Positions 16,367 to 25,365 are shown, numbered from the stretch's first letter. The stretch is 64,000 nt of DNA from Fusicatenibacter sp. (GCA_022766945.1 JALEOU010000069.1:62001-126000), one strand, 5' to 3'. The notes: generated by a model from the sequence alone, not told the origin. A program made the numbers and translations.

Positions 16367-17674
16367 CTATTCTACTGCCTTGAATGCTTCGTCCAGATCT
16401 TCAATGATATCGTCGATGTTTTCAGTTCCGATGGAGAGACGGATCGTGTTTGGACGGATGCCCTGATCGAGAAGTTCTTCCTCGGTGCACTGGCTGTGGG
16501 TTGTCGTTGCCGGATGGATGACCAGGGATTTTACATCCGCCACATTGGCCAGCAAAGAAAACAGCTCCAGATTATCAATAAAGTCTTTTGCTTTCTGGGC
16601 ATCGCCTTTGATCTCAAACGTGAAGATGGATCCGCCGCCGCCCGGGAAATACTTCGCATAGAGTTCTTTCTGTTTCGGATCGTCTGATACGGACGGATGA
16701 TGTACCTTTTCAACCTGCGGATGATTGTTCAGATACTGTACCACTTTGAGTGCATTCTCCACATGACGCTCCACACGCAGGGACAGTGTCTCAAGACCCT
16801 GCAGGAAGAAGAATGCATGGAACGGAGAAAGGGTAGCGCCTGTATCGCGCAGGAGGATTGCGCGAACCTTGGTCACAAAAGCTGCTGCTCCCACTGCTTT
16901 TGTAAAGCTGATGCCATGATAGCTCGGGTTTGGCTCTGTCAGTGACGGGAATTTCCCGGAAGCTTCCCAGTCGAATTTACCGCTGTCCACGATCACGCCG
17001 CCAATCGTTGTTCCGTGGCCGCCGATGAATTTTGTTGCGGAATGTACCACGATATCTGCACCGTATTCAATCGGGCGAACCAGATACGGTGTTGCAAATG
17101 TATTATCCACTACCAGAGGAATTTTGTGCTCATGAGCAATCTTTGCAACTGCCTCGATATCCACCACATCCGAATTCGGATTTCCAAGGGTCTCGATAAA
17201 AATAGCTTTCGTATTTTCCTGAATGGCTGCGCGGATTTCATCCTCATTAAAAATATCCACAAACGTAGCGGAAATACCGTACTGCGGCAGGGTGTGCGCC
17301 AGAAGGTTATAGGAGCCTCCGTAAATATTTTTTGCAGATACGATATGATCCCCACTCTGTGCCAGATTGATCAGGGTATAGTTGATTGCTGCTGCTCCGG
17401 AAGCAACTGCCAGAGCTGCAACGCCGCCTTCCAGAGCTGCGATTCTCTGCTCAAATACATCCTCCGTCGGGTTCGTCAGACGTCCGTAGATATTGCCGGC
17501 ATCCCGAAGTCCAAAGCGGTCTGCTGCGTGCTCAGAATTGTTGAATACGTAGGAGGAAGTCTGATAGATCGGCACGGCTCTTGCTCCGGTCACCGGATCC
17601 GGTTTCTCCTGTCCTACATGAAGCTGTAAGGTTTCAAATTTCAGGTTTCTCTCTGCTCTTGTTTTCTTGCTCAT
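16367..17674 (-). CDS. O-acetylhomoserine aminocarboxypropyltransferase/sulfhydrylase
   Basis: The product (about 435 residues) is a Cys/Met-metabolism PLP enzyme. It has the N-terminal '[20 protein letters not shown]' block of OAH sulfhydrylases, the cofactor-binding '[20 protein letters not shown]' region and the PLP-lysine motif [12 protein letters not shown]. It also has the family-specific C-terminal '[20 protein letters not shown]'. It condenses O-acetylhomoserine with sulfide or methanethiol to make homocysteine or methionine in the cytosol. The start at 17674 follows AAGGAG. Its roughly 200-base leader holds a LysR-type operator, a promoter and a small ORF. Confidence 0.93.
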   Translation of the reverse strand: MSKKTRAERNLKFETLQLHVGQEKPDPVTGARAVPIYQTSSYVFNNSEHAADRFGLRDAGNIYGRLTNPTEDVFEQRIAALEGGVAALAVASGAAAINYTLINLAQSGDHIVSAKNIYGGSYNLLAHTLPQYGISATFVDIFNEDEIRAAIQENTKAIFIETLGNPNSDVVDIEAVAKIAHEHKIPLVVDNTFATPYLVRPIEYGADIVVHSATKFIGGHGTTIGGVIVDSGKFDWEASGKFPSLTEPNPSYHGISFTKAVGAAAFVTKVRAILLRDTGATLSPFHAFFFLQGLETLSLRVERHVENALKVVQYLNNHPQVEKVHHPSVSDDPKQKELYAKYFPGGGGSIFTFEIKGDAQKAKDFIDNLELFSLLANVADVKSLVIHPATTTHSQCTEEELLDQGIRPNTIRLSIGTENIDDIIEDLDEAFKAVE

Positions 17675-17764
17675 ATATTTTATTCTCCTTATCATCCATT
17701 TTGTATTTGCCGCTGTATGGCAGTATTCAAAAGAGTGGTCTCTTTTTCGATCTGATCTTCTGTT

Positions 17765-17839
17765 TTATATTTTCTGACACGGTACGCTGCACATGACATC
17801 ATATATCACGGTACGGCCGGTGAATCTGACTGCTCTCAT
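17765..17839 (-). CDS. Possible 24-residue leader peptide upstream of the OAH sulfhydrylase gene
   Basis: An ATG at 17839, with GGAG about 10 bases upstream, opens a 24-codon frame that ends at a TAA. The peptide's last third reads VIYDVMCSVPCQKI, with a Met-Cys pair and a second Cys. It lies between the promoter (17898-17921) and the sulfhydrylase start. It resembles the clearer Cys/Met-rich leader ORF at 25246-25365 in its VMC motif and location. It may be a chance ORF. Confidence 0.35.
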   Translation of the reverse strand: MRAVRFTGRTVIYDVMCSVPCQKI

Positions 17840-17891
17840 ATCTCATCCGCTCCGTTTCCTATCTTTTTTGTAATTCCTATCTGTTTACAAG

Positions 17892-17921
17892 GTTATTGTA
17901 CTTAGAAACCCTGCTTTTGTC
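17892..17921 (-). promoter_or_regulatory. Promoter of the OAH sulfhydrylase gene
   Basis: On the minus strand TTGGAC (ending at 17921) and TACAAT (about 17892-17897) are 18 bases apart. ATAGGAATTAC, a CymR-like half site, follows near the transcription start (about 17870-17880). Confidence 0.6.
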
Positions 17922-17944
17922 CAATACGAAAAACAAATGGTTAG

Positions 17945-17963
17945 TTATAGTTATTTCCTATAA
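17945..17963. promoter_or_regulatory. LysR-type operator dyad
   Basis: TTATAG-N7-CTATAA is a perfect interrupted dyad. It is centred about 35 bases upstream of the -35 box of the sulfhydrylase promoter. This is the usual place and form (TATAG...CTATA, T-N11-A) of a LysR activator site. The lysR gene lies just upstream. Confidence 0.55.
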
Positions 17964-17977
17964 TCCTTTCACAAATA

Positions 17978-18028
17978 CAAAAACGTAACGATTCACCAAC
18001 CTTTCCGGTTCATCGAATCGTTACGTTC
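17978..18028 (-). terminator. Terminator of the cysK-lysR transcript
   Basis: The 13-bp stem AACGTAACGATTC/GAATCGTTACGTT is followed on the minus strand by TTTTTG. Confidence 0.85.
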
Positions 18029-18032
18029 TGCT

Positions 18033-18941
18033 CTACAAAACATATTCCCGATATTTCTTTAACTCTTCCAGATACCGCGCACCCAGCGGGCTGATGGACA
18101 TTCCTTTTCTGCTGATATAGCCAATCACCATACTTTCATCTGCTTTCAGCGGTACCGCAATATAATCACTTCCGTTCAGTTCCTCGCAGATGATTCCGGA
18201 GCATAGCGTATAACCGTTTAGCCCAACCATCAGATTCAGCATCGTTGCACGGTCATTAGCTTTGATGATTCTCTTGTACTCATAGGTGCTCAAAACTTCC
18301 TCTGCCAGAAAAAAGGAATTGCTGCTTCCCTGGTCAAAAGAGAGACACGGATATTCTGTCAGCTCATCCATCCCGATCTCCTCTTTTTTGGCGAGCGGAT
18401 GTCCCTTCCACAGATACACATACGTGCCACAGGAAAACAGTTCATGGAACTCCAGATTATTCTCTTTCAGAAGTTTTGTCAGCACCTTATCGTTAAAATC
18501 ATTGCGATACAGAATTCCCAGTTCACTGCGGAAATTTTTGACGTCCTGTATCACATCCCAGGTCCGGGTTTCATATACCGCAAATTCATATTCATCCATG
18601 CCAAACTGCTTCACCAGCTCCACAAATGCCTTGACCGCAAAACTGTAATGCTGCATGGATACACTGAATTTTTTCTTCTCTTTTTCTCTTAAAACGAAAC
18701 GCTCCTCCAACAGACGGTATTGGTCCGCCACCTGCCGGGCATAACCCAGAAACTCCTCTCCTTCCGGTGTGAGCATGGTACCCCGGCTGGTTCTTCGGAA
18801 AATCTCCATACCGATTTCCTGTTCCAGATCACGGATCGCTGCAGACAGCGTCGGCTGAGAGATATAAAGCTCTCTTGCCGCCTCATTCATGGAATGGGAG
18901 TCCGCTGCCTGGATCACATAGCGAAGCTGCTGTAACGTCAT
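18033..18941 (-). CDS. LysR family regulator, probably of sulfur amino acid genes
   Basis: The 302-residue product has an N-terminal helix-turn-helix (AARELYISQPTLSAAIRDLE) and a LysR substrate domain. It follows cysK by 11 bases on the same strand and a terminator ends the unit, so the two are co-transcribed. A LysR-type dyad lies directly downstream, in front of the O-acetylhomoserine sulfhydrylase gene. The likely role is activation of that gene and perhaps cysK, in the manner of CmbR/CysB-type regulators that read O-acetylserine. The effector is inferred, not visible in the sequence. Confidence 0.85.
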   Translation of the reverse strand: MTLQQLRYVIQAADSHSMNEAARELYISQPTLSAAIRDLEQEIGMEIFRRTSRGTMLTPEGEEFLGYARQVADQYRLLEERFVLREKEKKKFSVSMQHYSFAVKAFVELVKQFGMDEYEFAVYETRTWDVIQDVKNFRSELGILYRNDFNDKVLTKLLKENNLEFHELFSCGTYVYLWKGHPLAKKEEIGMDELTEYPCLSFDQGSSNSFFLAEEVLSTYEYKRIIKANDRATMLNLMVGLNGYTLCSGIICEELNGSDYIAVPLKADESMVIGYISRKGMSISPLGARYLEELKKYREYVL

Positions 18942-18952
18942 AAAGTCCTCTC

Positions 18953-19885
18953 TTATCTCACAAACAATGGAGTGGAATAATAGCGGTCTCCATTATCCGG
19001 CAGCAGAACGACAATCGTCTTGCCTCTGTTTTCCTCTCTGCCCGCCAGTAAAATTCCGGCATACAGAGCTGCTCCCGAAGAAATACCCGTCAGGATCGCT
19101 TCTTTTTCCGCCAGATACTTACCGGTTGTAAATGCATCCTCATTTTCCACCTTAATAATCTCATCATAAATGTCGGTGTTCAAAGTATCCGGAACAAATC
19201 CGGCTCCGATTCCCTGAATCTTGTGCGGACCTGCTACACCTTCGGACAGAACCGGTGAAGTCGCCGGTTCAACAGCCACTACCTTTACCTCCGGTTTCTG
19301 TGCTTTTAAGTACTCACCGGTACCTGTGATGGTTCCTCCGGTGCCAACGCCTGCCACAAAAATATCCACCTGTCCGTCGGTATCCTCCCAGATCTCCGGT
19401 CCGGTTGTGCGTCTATGTGTCTCCGGGTTCGCCGGATTGACAAACTGTCCGGGGATAAAGCTGTTCGGAATCTCTTTTGCCAGCTCGTCCGCTTTGGCAA
19501 TCGCTCCCTTCATGCCCTTTGCACCGTCCGTCAGCACCACTTCCGCACCGTAGGCTTTCAGAATGTTCCGGCGCTCCACACTCATCGTCTCAGGCATGGT
19601 CAGAATCATACGGTATCCTTTCACAGCCGCAACTGCCGCCAGGCCGATTCCGGTATTTCCGGAAGTAGGTTCAATAATCACGGAGCCTTCTTTTAAAATA
19701 CCCTTTGCCTCCGCATCTTCGATCATAGCCTTTGCGATCCGATCCTTCACACTTCCCGCCGGATTAAAATACTCCAGCTTCACCAGAAGTCTTGCCGCCA
19801 GACCTTTCTCTGCCTCAATTTTCTTAAGTTCTACCAGCGGAGTACCGCCGACAAGGTCCAATACACTGCTATATACATTCGCCAT
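18953..19885 (-). CDS. cysK: Cysteine synthase A (O-acetylserine sulfhydrylase)
   Basis: The 310-residue product shows all CysK features. These are the PLP-lysine motif '[19 protein letters not shown]', the substrate-binding loop '[12 protein letters not shown]', the phosphate-binding glycine loop [12 protein letters not shown] and the C-terminal '[11 protein letters not shown]' block. It makes L-cysteine from O-acetylserine and sulfide in the cytosol. AGGAGGAG precedes the ATG. It has its own promoter (19947-19975) and leads the lysR gene. Its short leader includes TTAATAGGAAATAAA, similar to the dyad half upstream of the sulfhydrylase gene. Confidence 0.95.
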   Translation of the reverse strand: MANVYSSVLDLVGGTPLVELKKIEAEKGLAARLLVKLEYFNPAGSVKDRIAKAMIEDAEAKGILKEGSVIIEPTSGNTGIGLAAVAAVKGYRMILTMPETMSVERRNILKAYGAEVVLTDGAKGMKGAIAKADELAKEIPNSFIPGQFVNPANPETHRRTTGPEIWEDTDGQVDIFVAGVGTGGTITGTGEYLKAQKPEVKVVAVEPATSPVLSEGVAGPHKIQGIGAGFVPDTLNTDIYDEIIKVENEDAFTTGKYLAEKEAILTGISSGAALYAGILLAGREENRGKTIVVLLPDNGDRYYSTPLFVR

Positions 19886-19946
19886 CTCTATTCTCCTCCT
19901 GATCTTTTCATTTATTTCCTATTAACTTTGTATGTTTTATATGTTT

Positions 19947-19975
19947 ATATTATACCTCTCATCCGCCCTTGTCAA
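19947..19975 (-). promoter_or_regulatory. cysK promoter
   Basis: TTGACA (19970-19975) and TAATAT (19947-19952) are exactly 17 bases apart. The element abuts the stop codon of the DUF1847 gene, so cysK can be expressed independently of the cystine operon. Confidence 0.85.
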
Positions 19976-19978
19976 TAA

Positions 19979-20830
19979 TTATTTTTCTTTTGCCTTTGAC
20001 TTTGCTTTCTTTTTCGCTTTTACTTTGTGCTCCGAATAATACTGTTTTGCTTCTTCTGCTTCCTGTTCTTCCCTTTCTTTTCTATGACTTTCTGCCTCTG
20101 CAATCCGAACATCCGCTTCTTTCTTTTTCGCTTCGAAATCCTTGCGCTGCTGTGGATCCATCAGTAGTCTCTTGTAATATGCACTTGCCTGATAAAGAGC
20201 CTGTACAGGATTGTTGCCAAGGACACGGTCTTTTACTACCAGAACAGTTGTCGGGCCCTCTGCATATTTCAGGAAAAGACTGTCGTGTCCACAGCAGAGT
20301 CCCATCATAATGTTCAAGTCAACCCCCTGCTTTGCAAGAAGCTTTGCCTGAGCGATCGGATTGCACATAATAGCTCCGGTCTGACAGGTATATGCCTCAT
20401 CAAGACCTACCGTCTCCGTTTTCTTCATAGCACCTACCTTACAGGCTGCCCCGTAGACTTCAAATCCGTTCAGTCGGAGAATTTTGGCAAGTATCTTGCT
20501 TTCCTGAATCAATCCGACGCAGGATGCTATGCCAAGTTTTTTTGCTCCGATTCTCTTTGCAAATTCCATCGTCTCTTCTACTCTGGTCAGCTGTTGATAA
20601 AATCCACCTTCCACTTCAGCAGAAGCAATCGAAATCCGACGATTAATCGGATCATGATACAGCTCTTCCAATTCTTCATACTCTTCTTTGCTAAGACCTG
20701 TTGTAAGACAAAAATCCGGATATGTTTTGTCCTGGCGCCCACAGTTAAACACACCACAGTCAATACAGCTGTGAGGACATCCCCCCGGAATTGCCTGCTT
20801 CTCGTTTTCACTTACTTTTTTACTGCTCAT
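19979..20830 (-). CDS. DUF1847 family Cys-rich protein, last gene of the cystine operon
   Basis: The 283-residue product has the N-terminal DUF1847 Cys cluster (CPHSCIDCGVFNC). Further conserved Cys follow (GIASCVGLIQES, YGAACKVGAMKK, IMCNPIAQA, GLCCGHDSLF), a pattern that suggests metal or cluster binding. The family has no established function that I know of. The C-terminal about 60 residues are a charged Lys/Glu-rich tail ending KAKKKAKSKAKEK, possibly nucleic-acid or membrane-surface binding. It begins 13 bases after the C-S lyase gene, so it belongs to the cystine uptake operon. That makes a role in sulfur handling or thiol/metal chemistry worth testing. Confidence 0.82.
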   Translation of the reverse strand: MSSKKVSENEKQAIPGGCPHSCIDCGVFNCGRQDKTYPDFCLTTGLSKEEYEELEELYHDPINRRISIASAEVEGGFYQQLTRVEETMEFAKRIGAKKLGIASCVGLIQESKILAKILRLNGFEVYGAACKVGAMKKTETVGLDEAYTCQTGAIMCNPIAQAKLLAKQGVDLNIMMGLCCGHDSLFLKYAEGPTTVLVVKDRVLGNNPVQALYQASAYYKRLLMDPQQRKDFEAKKKEADVRIAEAESHRKEREEQEAEEAKQYYSEHKVKAKKKAKSKAKEK

Positions 20831-20843
20831 CTATCGATTCCTC

Positions 20844-21983
20844 CTATGATCTTTTCTCCAGTGCACGTTCTACACAATCCAACGCTCGAACCAGCTGGGA
20901 TCTGGGACAGCCAAAATTGATTCGTACAAATCCCTCTCCGACACTTCCATAATCTCTTCCATCATTAAACCGTACCTTTGCATTTTCCTTAAAAAAGGCA
21001 AAAGGATCTTTAAGGCCTGTCTTTCGGCAATCAATCCATGCAAGATACGTTCCCTGATTATGTACAATTGAAAGTCCCTCTATCTTCTTGATTCGCTCTT
21101 CCAGATAATCTCGGTTTCCTCTAAGATATGAACGCAATTCTTCTTTCCATTCATTACAGGATCCGTTATATGCCGCATCCAGTGCCTCTATTGCAAGAAC
21201 ATTGGGCGTTGAAAACAGACCCAATGCCTGATCTTTGAACTTTCTCCGGAGTTCTGGATTCGGAATAATGGCAAACCCTGCGGGTAATGATGGAATATTA
21301 GCTATCTTCCCCGCGCTTGACAAAGTAATACTGTTTTGTTCTGCTTCCTTGTTGAGTGAGAAATACGGAATGTGTTTTCCTTCCAGTACCAGTTCACAAT
21401 GAATTTCATCACATACCACCAGCAACTGATGCGTTTCTGCAAATGAAGCGGCCTGCTCTAGTTCCCCTCTCGTGTAAACACGGCCAACCGGATTATGCGG
21501 ATTACAGAGCACAAGAACACCGATATCATCCGTCACTGTCTCTTCCAGCGCATCGAAGTCCATTTCATAAAACAAATTATTTTCTTTCATCGGAACTTCT
21601 GTCACATGGGTATGTGCCTCCTGAGATAGACGCCGGATATGAGAATACATCGGCGTGGAGTAGATCAGTCCTCCCCCTCCTACACGGCAGGCGAGGTTTG
21701 CTCCTGGCATCACACTTGGAATATATACAACCCAGTCCGGATCCACATCTACGTCATAAGTTTGCTTATAATGATTGACTATCGACGCGATCGCTTCTTT
21801 TATTCTTCCGCCGTATCCGAACGCACCATGGCTGAAACGTTTCTGCACTGCATCAAGAATTGGCTGTGCTGTCAGAAAGTCCATATCGGCAACCCACATT
21901 GGAAGGTAATCTCCTCCCTGACCATCCCACTTTGCACAATTGGTTCCCTTCCTGTTTATGATCTGATCAAAATTTGTACTCAT
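20844..21983 (-). CDS. PatB/MalY-type cystathionine beta-lyase (C-S lyase)
   Basis: The product (about 379 residues) is a class I/II aminotransferase-fold PLP enzyme. It has the diagnostic PatB/MalY N-terminal motif 'LPMWVADMDF', the Asn/Asp pair region 'LVLCNPHNPVGRVYTRGELE', 'VVCDEIHCELV' and the PLP Lys in 'SSAGKIANIPSLPAGF'. These enzymes cleave C-S bonds of cystathionine, cystine or Cys conjugates to pyruvate, ammonia and a thiol. The start at 21983 follows AAGGATGT and matches the family N-terminus. It sits behind the cystine-type importer, as expected for use of imported cystine or cysteine conjugates. Confidence 0.9.
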   Translation of the reverse strand: MSTNFDQIINRKGTNCAKWDGQGGDYLPMWVADMDFLTAQPILDAVQKRFSHGAFGYGGRIKEAIASIVNHYKQTYDVDVDPDWVVYIPSVMPGANLACRVGGGGLIYSTPMYSHIRRLSQEAHTHVTEVPMKENNLFYEMDFDALEETVTDDIGVLVLCNPHNPVGRVYTRGELEQAASFAETHQLLVVCDEIHCELVLEGKHIPYFSLNKEAEQNSITLSSAGKIANIPSLPAGFAIIPNPELRRKFKDQALGLFSTPNVLAIEALDAAYNGSCNEWKEELRSYLRGNRDYLEERIKKIEGLSIVHNQGTYLAWIDCRKTGLKDPFAFFKENAKVRFNDGRDYGSVGEGFVRINFGCPRSQLVRALDCVERALEKRS

Positions 21984-22044
21984 TTCTACATCCTTTTTTC
22001 TGTATTGTCCTGAAATCATCTAAAATCCTGCGCTGATCGAACGC

Positions 22045-22797
22045 TTAAATGCAATAATTATCCTTTGGCAAAATACGCTGCAGAAATTCACGTGTTCTCT
22101 GATTTTTCGGCGAGAGAAGAATTTCTTTTGGTGTGCCTTCCTCTACCACCACCCCACCATCCATAAATACAATTCTGGATGCGATATCCTGAGCAAAACT
22201 GATTTCGTGTGTCACAACAATCATCGTTCTGCCTTCTTTAGCTACCTTTGCCATTACACGGAGTACTTCGCCTACAAGCTCCGGATCCAGTGCTGAAGTC
22301 GGTTCATCAAACAGAATCACATCCGGATCCATGGCAAGTGCCCTTGCAATTCCCACTCTCTGCTGCTGTCCTCCGGAAAGTTTTGAAGGATATGTGTCCG
22401 CCTTATCCTCCAGCCCGACTTCCTTGAGCAGATCTTTTCCTTTCTTTTCCGCTTCCGCTTTACTAAGACCTTTTACCAGAATCAGGCCTTCTGTGACATT
22501 TTCCAACGCTGTCTTATTCTTAAACAGGTTGTAGTGTTGAAATACCATAGCACTTTTCCTGCGAATCTCCGTAATCTGCTTCGCGGAAGCATGCTTCGCA
22601 TCCAACGTTAGATCACCAATCGTAATCTTTCCGGAATCTGCTGGTTCCAGAAAATTGATACTGCGCAGAAGTGTGGTCTTTCCGGAACCGGAGGGTCCAA
22701 GAATTACCACTACTTCTCCCTTCTTCACTTCAATGCTGACATCTTTTAGAACTTCATTTTTCCCAAAAGATTTTTTTATATGTTCCAGCTTTATCAT
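22045..22797 (-). CDS. Polar amino acid (cystine-type) ABC transporter ATPase
   Basis: The 250-residue product has Walker [10 protein letters not shown], the signature '[19 protein letters not shown]', Walker B '[16 protein letters not shown]' and the H-loop VVTHE. It belongs to the GlnQ/TcyN group. It energises the two permeases encoded directly upstream. Cystine as substrate is inferred from the linked C-S lyase and cysteine genes. Confidence 0.9.
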   Translation of the reverse strand: MIKLEHIKKSFGKNEVLKDVSIEVKKGEVVVILGPSGSGKTTLLRSINFLEPADSGKITIGDLTLDAKHASAKQITEIRRKSAMVFQHYNLFKNKTALENVTEGLILVKGLSKAEAEKKGKDLLKEVGLEDKADTYPSKLSGGQQQRVGIARALAMDPDVILFDEPTSALDPELVGEVLRVMAKVAKEGRTMIVVTHEISFAQDIASRIVFMDGGVVVEEGTPKEILLSPKNQRTREFLQRILPKDNYCI

Positions 22798-22838
22798 AAT
22801 GTGATTCCCTTTCTCCCGGATTCATTCTGCTTCATTTC

Positions 22839-23555
22839 TCAGGCAGCCGAACTGTGCCATACATTTCTTCTGTTAAACCAGTCAAACAATCGCTCCAGCA
22901 AGATCGTAAGCCCCCAGTATATAATCGCTTCTGCAAAATACGCTTCCAGATTGTTAGAATACAACGTAGCCTTAATCCTGCCCGCCTGCACAATATCCAT
23001 AACACCGACATATCCGATCAGAGAAGTGGCTCGCAACATCGTAATATACTGATTTCCCAACATAGGAAGTGCTACCGGAACAGCCTGGGGCAAAATGTAC
23101 CGCCAAAATACAGTTCCCGGTTTTATCCCAAGGGAAAGACCTGCTTCCTTTTGACCTTTGTCCACAGAGTTAAGTGCAGATTTTACAGTATTTGACAAAA
23201 ACGCTGCACTTGAAAGAGATAATGCCAAAATTGCCAAAAATAAAGGAGGAACTGCGCTGGCATTTTCTTCCCATCCCAGGCGGTCAGCCAATACACTAAA
23301 CCCACCCCTAACAAAATAATAAACCAAAAGCAAAAGCAGAATCGACGGAATTCCACGTACAATCAATACATAAGCATTTCCTAAGGCCTTCAGAACCCGC
23401 ACCTTTGAATCCCGAAGCAGCGTCAGGAGAATTCCAAAGGCAAGACCGATCACTATCGATGCAGTTGCCGTAAAAAAGCAAACAGGGACATAGGTAAGAC
23501 ACGCTTGAAAAATATCCGCCATTGCCTCAGGATCAAAAAAATAACCGCCGCTCAA
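22839..23555 (-). CDS. Polar amino acid (cystine-type) ABC transporter permease
   Basis: The 238-residue product has about five membrane helices and the HisM-type EAA loop ('EAGLSLGIKPGTVFWRYILP'). The start is a TTG at 23555, preceded by a perfect AGGAGG with 8-base spacing. A rare start codon plus a strong site may tune subunit ratio. It differs from the second permease in sequence, so the importer probably uses a heterodimeric channel, like TcyL/TcyM. Confidence 0.88.
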   Translation of the reverse strand: MSGGYFFDPEAMADIFQACLTYVPVCFFTATASIVIGLAFGILLTLLRDSKVRVLKALGNAYVLIVRGIPSILLLLLVYYFVRGGFSVLADRLGWEENASAVPPLFLAILALSLSSAAFLSNTVKSALNSVDKGQKEAGLSLGIKPGTVFWRYILPQAVPVALPMLGNQYITMLRATSLIGYVGVMDIVQAGRIKATLYSNNLEAYFAEAIIYWGLTILLERLFDWFNRRNVWHSSAA

Positions 23556-23573
23556 TGATTTTTCCTCCTGTTC

Positions 23574-24269
23574 TTATGTGTATCGATTTGCTCTCACAGA
23601 AATCGCTTCAAATGCTCTTTCCAAAATCAGAGAAAGCATAAAATAAATCAATGTAACATCCACGTACCCTTCCAGCGGATGGAACGTGTCAATCGACGCA
23701 AGATTGACCGCTCCCATTAGATCTACTATACCGACCAGACAAGCGAGAGATGTGTTTTTTAAGATATTTATTAAAATATTTCCAAATTCCGGAAGTGCAA
23801 TTCGAATCGCCTGAGGAAATACAATCCGGCGAAATGCCTGGCCTCTTGTCAATCCAATCGCATAGGCTGCCTCCGTCTGTCCTTTGTCAACTCCAGATAC
23901 AGCCCCGCGAAACATTTCTGCAAAAAACGCAGAATTCATAACGGAATAAGCAACCGTCACATAGACAAACAAATCCATACGATTAATATTGAAATGAAAG
24001 AGTGTCATACACAGTTCCTGAAACAAAAACGGAATTGCAAAAAATATCATTAACAAAAGCACATTTGGAGGAGTTGCCCGAAGAAAAGATGTCAGCACAA
24101 TGGCAATCTGCTCCAATACCGGCAGGTGATAAATCCTGACAAGGGCCAGTATTAGTCCGATCAGAATACCAAACACTGCTGAAACCAGAGCAATCTTCAG
24201 GGTTGTCGGCAGGTATTGTATAATTTTGGGAAAATATTCCACACACAGTTCAAAACGGAAAAAATCCAT
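23574..24269 (-). CDS. Polar amino acid (cystine-type) ABC transporter permease
   Basis: The 231-residue product begins MDFFRFELCVEYFPKII and has the family features: a first helix at about residues 20-45, then 'EAAYAIGLTRGQAFRRIVFP' as the EAA loop and a C-terminal 'LILERAFEAISVRAN'. It lies between the binding protein and the second permease with short spacers, so it is part of the same transcript. Confidence 0.88.
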   Translation of the reverse strand: MDFFRFELCVEYFPKIIQYLPTTLKIALVSAVFGILIGLILALVRIYHLPVLEQIAIVLTSFLRATPPNVLLLMIFFAIPFLFQELCMTLFHFNINRMDLFVYVTVAYSVMNSAFFAEMFRGAVSGVDKGQTEAAYAIGLTRGQAFRRIVFPQAIRIALPEFGNILINILKNTSLACLVGIVDLMGAVNLASIDTFHPLEGYVDVTLIYFMLSLILERAFEAISVRANRYT

Positions 24270-24290
24270 AAATAATACACCTTCCTGATT

Positions 24291-25202
24291 TTACTTCTCC
24301 TTGAATTCGTCTACCGTATAATCTTCGCCGTACCATTCAATGGAAAGCTCGGAGAGTTTTCCCTCTTTCCGCAGTTGAGCAAGTGCTTCGTCTACGCGAT
24401 CACGGAGGGTTGTCTCATCCAGATTAAAAAGGATGTAGCAGTCCGAAGCCATAATGGTATCACCCACTGTAGTAAACTCAGATCCGTAGTTTTGGTTAAT
24501 ACGATCTACGTTTCTCTGAACCATTGTACAGGCTTCCAATTCTCCATTCTGGAACATTGGGATTGCTACAGAATACCCACCGGTTACATAGATCAGCTCC
24601 ACCTGTGCATCCGGATGCTCTGCATTATAAGTCTGCCAGAAATAATCATCTGAACCGCCTGCTGCTTTTACCCAGATTTTAGTACCCTCCTTCAGATCAT
24701 CCAATGACTGAATGGCGCTGTCTGCACCGTAGACAGTAAGATTCTGAGAATAAGTCAAATAATACTCATTTGTAAATAAATATTTTTTGCGGCGTTCCTC
24801 ATTTTCTTCCCATCTCTGAAGAGAAGCATCAATTTTATCCGTCTCCAATGCAAGAAGCGCATCTGTGCTGGAGATGGTTGTGTATTCAAACTCATATTCC
24901 GGCAGCAATTCATCAATGGCCTTCAGCATTTCCGGTTCGAATCCGGTATATTCTCCGTTTTCTCCAATATAAGAATCCGGATTGGAATCGGAATTTACGG
25001 AAATCAGAATCTTTCTCGGATTCTCAGCAGTTGGAGCATTCAAATCAGAGGCAGAAGAGGCACTGGAAGATGCGGCTTCTTCTTTCGTCTCCCGTGATCC
25101 GGAAGAAGAAGCGGTATTAGTGGAAGAACCGCATCCGGCAAAACCAGAGGTTGTCACAACAACTGCAAGAATCAGTGCAAATTTATAAGAATATTTTTTC
25201 AT
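24291..25202 (-). CDS. Amino acid ABC transporter substrate-binding lipoprotein, probably cystine
   Basis: The 303-residue product has a lipoprotein signal (ALILAVVVTTSGFAGCGSS) and a Ser/Thr/Ala linker. A family 3 solute-binding domain follows ('GENGEYTGFEPEMLKAIDEL', 'LLALETDKIDASLQRWEENE' and 'GYSVAIPMFQNGELEA'). It captures substrate outside the membrane. It is the first structural gene of the operon binding protein, two permeases, ATPase, C-S lyase and DUF1847. A GAGGT site precedes the ATG. Its leader of about 228 bases encodes a Cys/Met-rich peptide. Confidence 0.9.
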   Translation of the reverse strand: MKKYSYKFALILAVVVTTSGFAGCGSSTNTASSSGSRETKEEAASSSASSASDLNAPTAENPRKILISVNSDSNPDSYIGENGEYTGFEPEMLKAIDELLPEYEFEYTTISSTDALLALETDKIDASLQRWEENEERRKKYLFTNEYYLTYSQNLTVYGADSAIQSLDDLKEGTKIWVKAAGGSDDYFWQTYNAEHPDAQVELIYVTGGYSVAIPMFQNGELEACTMVQRNVDRINQNYGSEFTTVGDTIMASDCYILFNLDETTLRDRVDEALAQLRKEGKLSELSIEWYGEDYTVDEFKEK

Positions 25203-25245
25203 CGTTATTTACCTCGTTTCATTTATATATTTATTCTCTTAAGTA

Positions 25246-25365
25246 TCAGAAGTTCGATGAACAGGCACACATGACAAAACCTGACCGCCACGGACAGTGC
25301 ATGCGGTTTTCACACATTCGTCCACACATCTTGTTTCGTAAGATCCTTCCTGACTTCATAGACAT
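25246..25365 (-). CDS. Cys/Met-rich 39-residue leader peptide of the cystine operon
   Basis: An ATG at 25365 is preceded by AAAGGAGGTAAAGGAGAAAG, which contains two good ribosome binding sites. It opens a 40-codon frame to a TGA at 25246. The peptide begins MSMKSGRIL, then NKMCGRMCENRMHC, and ends GFVMCACSSNF. It has five Cys (all TGT) and six Met among 39 residues. The ORF is too short for the track. It lies between the operon promoter (25438-25466) and the binding-protein gene, ending 43 bases before that gene's start. This is what one expects of a leader peptide whose ribosome pauses at low charged Cys-tRNA or Met-tRNA. I saw only weak secondary structure (ACCGC/GCGGT followed by CAGGTTTTG) and no classical terminator, so the mechanism is open. 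A role in sulfur sensing is inference. Confidence 0.6.
   Translation of the reverse strand: MSMKSGRILRNKMCGRMCENRMHCPWRSGFVMCACSSNF

Noticed and set aside
17675-18032. SAM-I riboswitch upstream of OAH sulfhydrylase
   Set aside because: The S-box core sequences that are clear upstream of metK are absent here.
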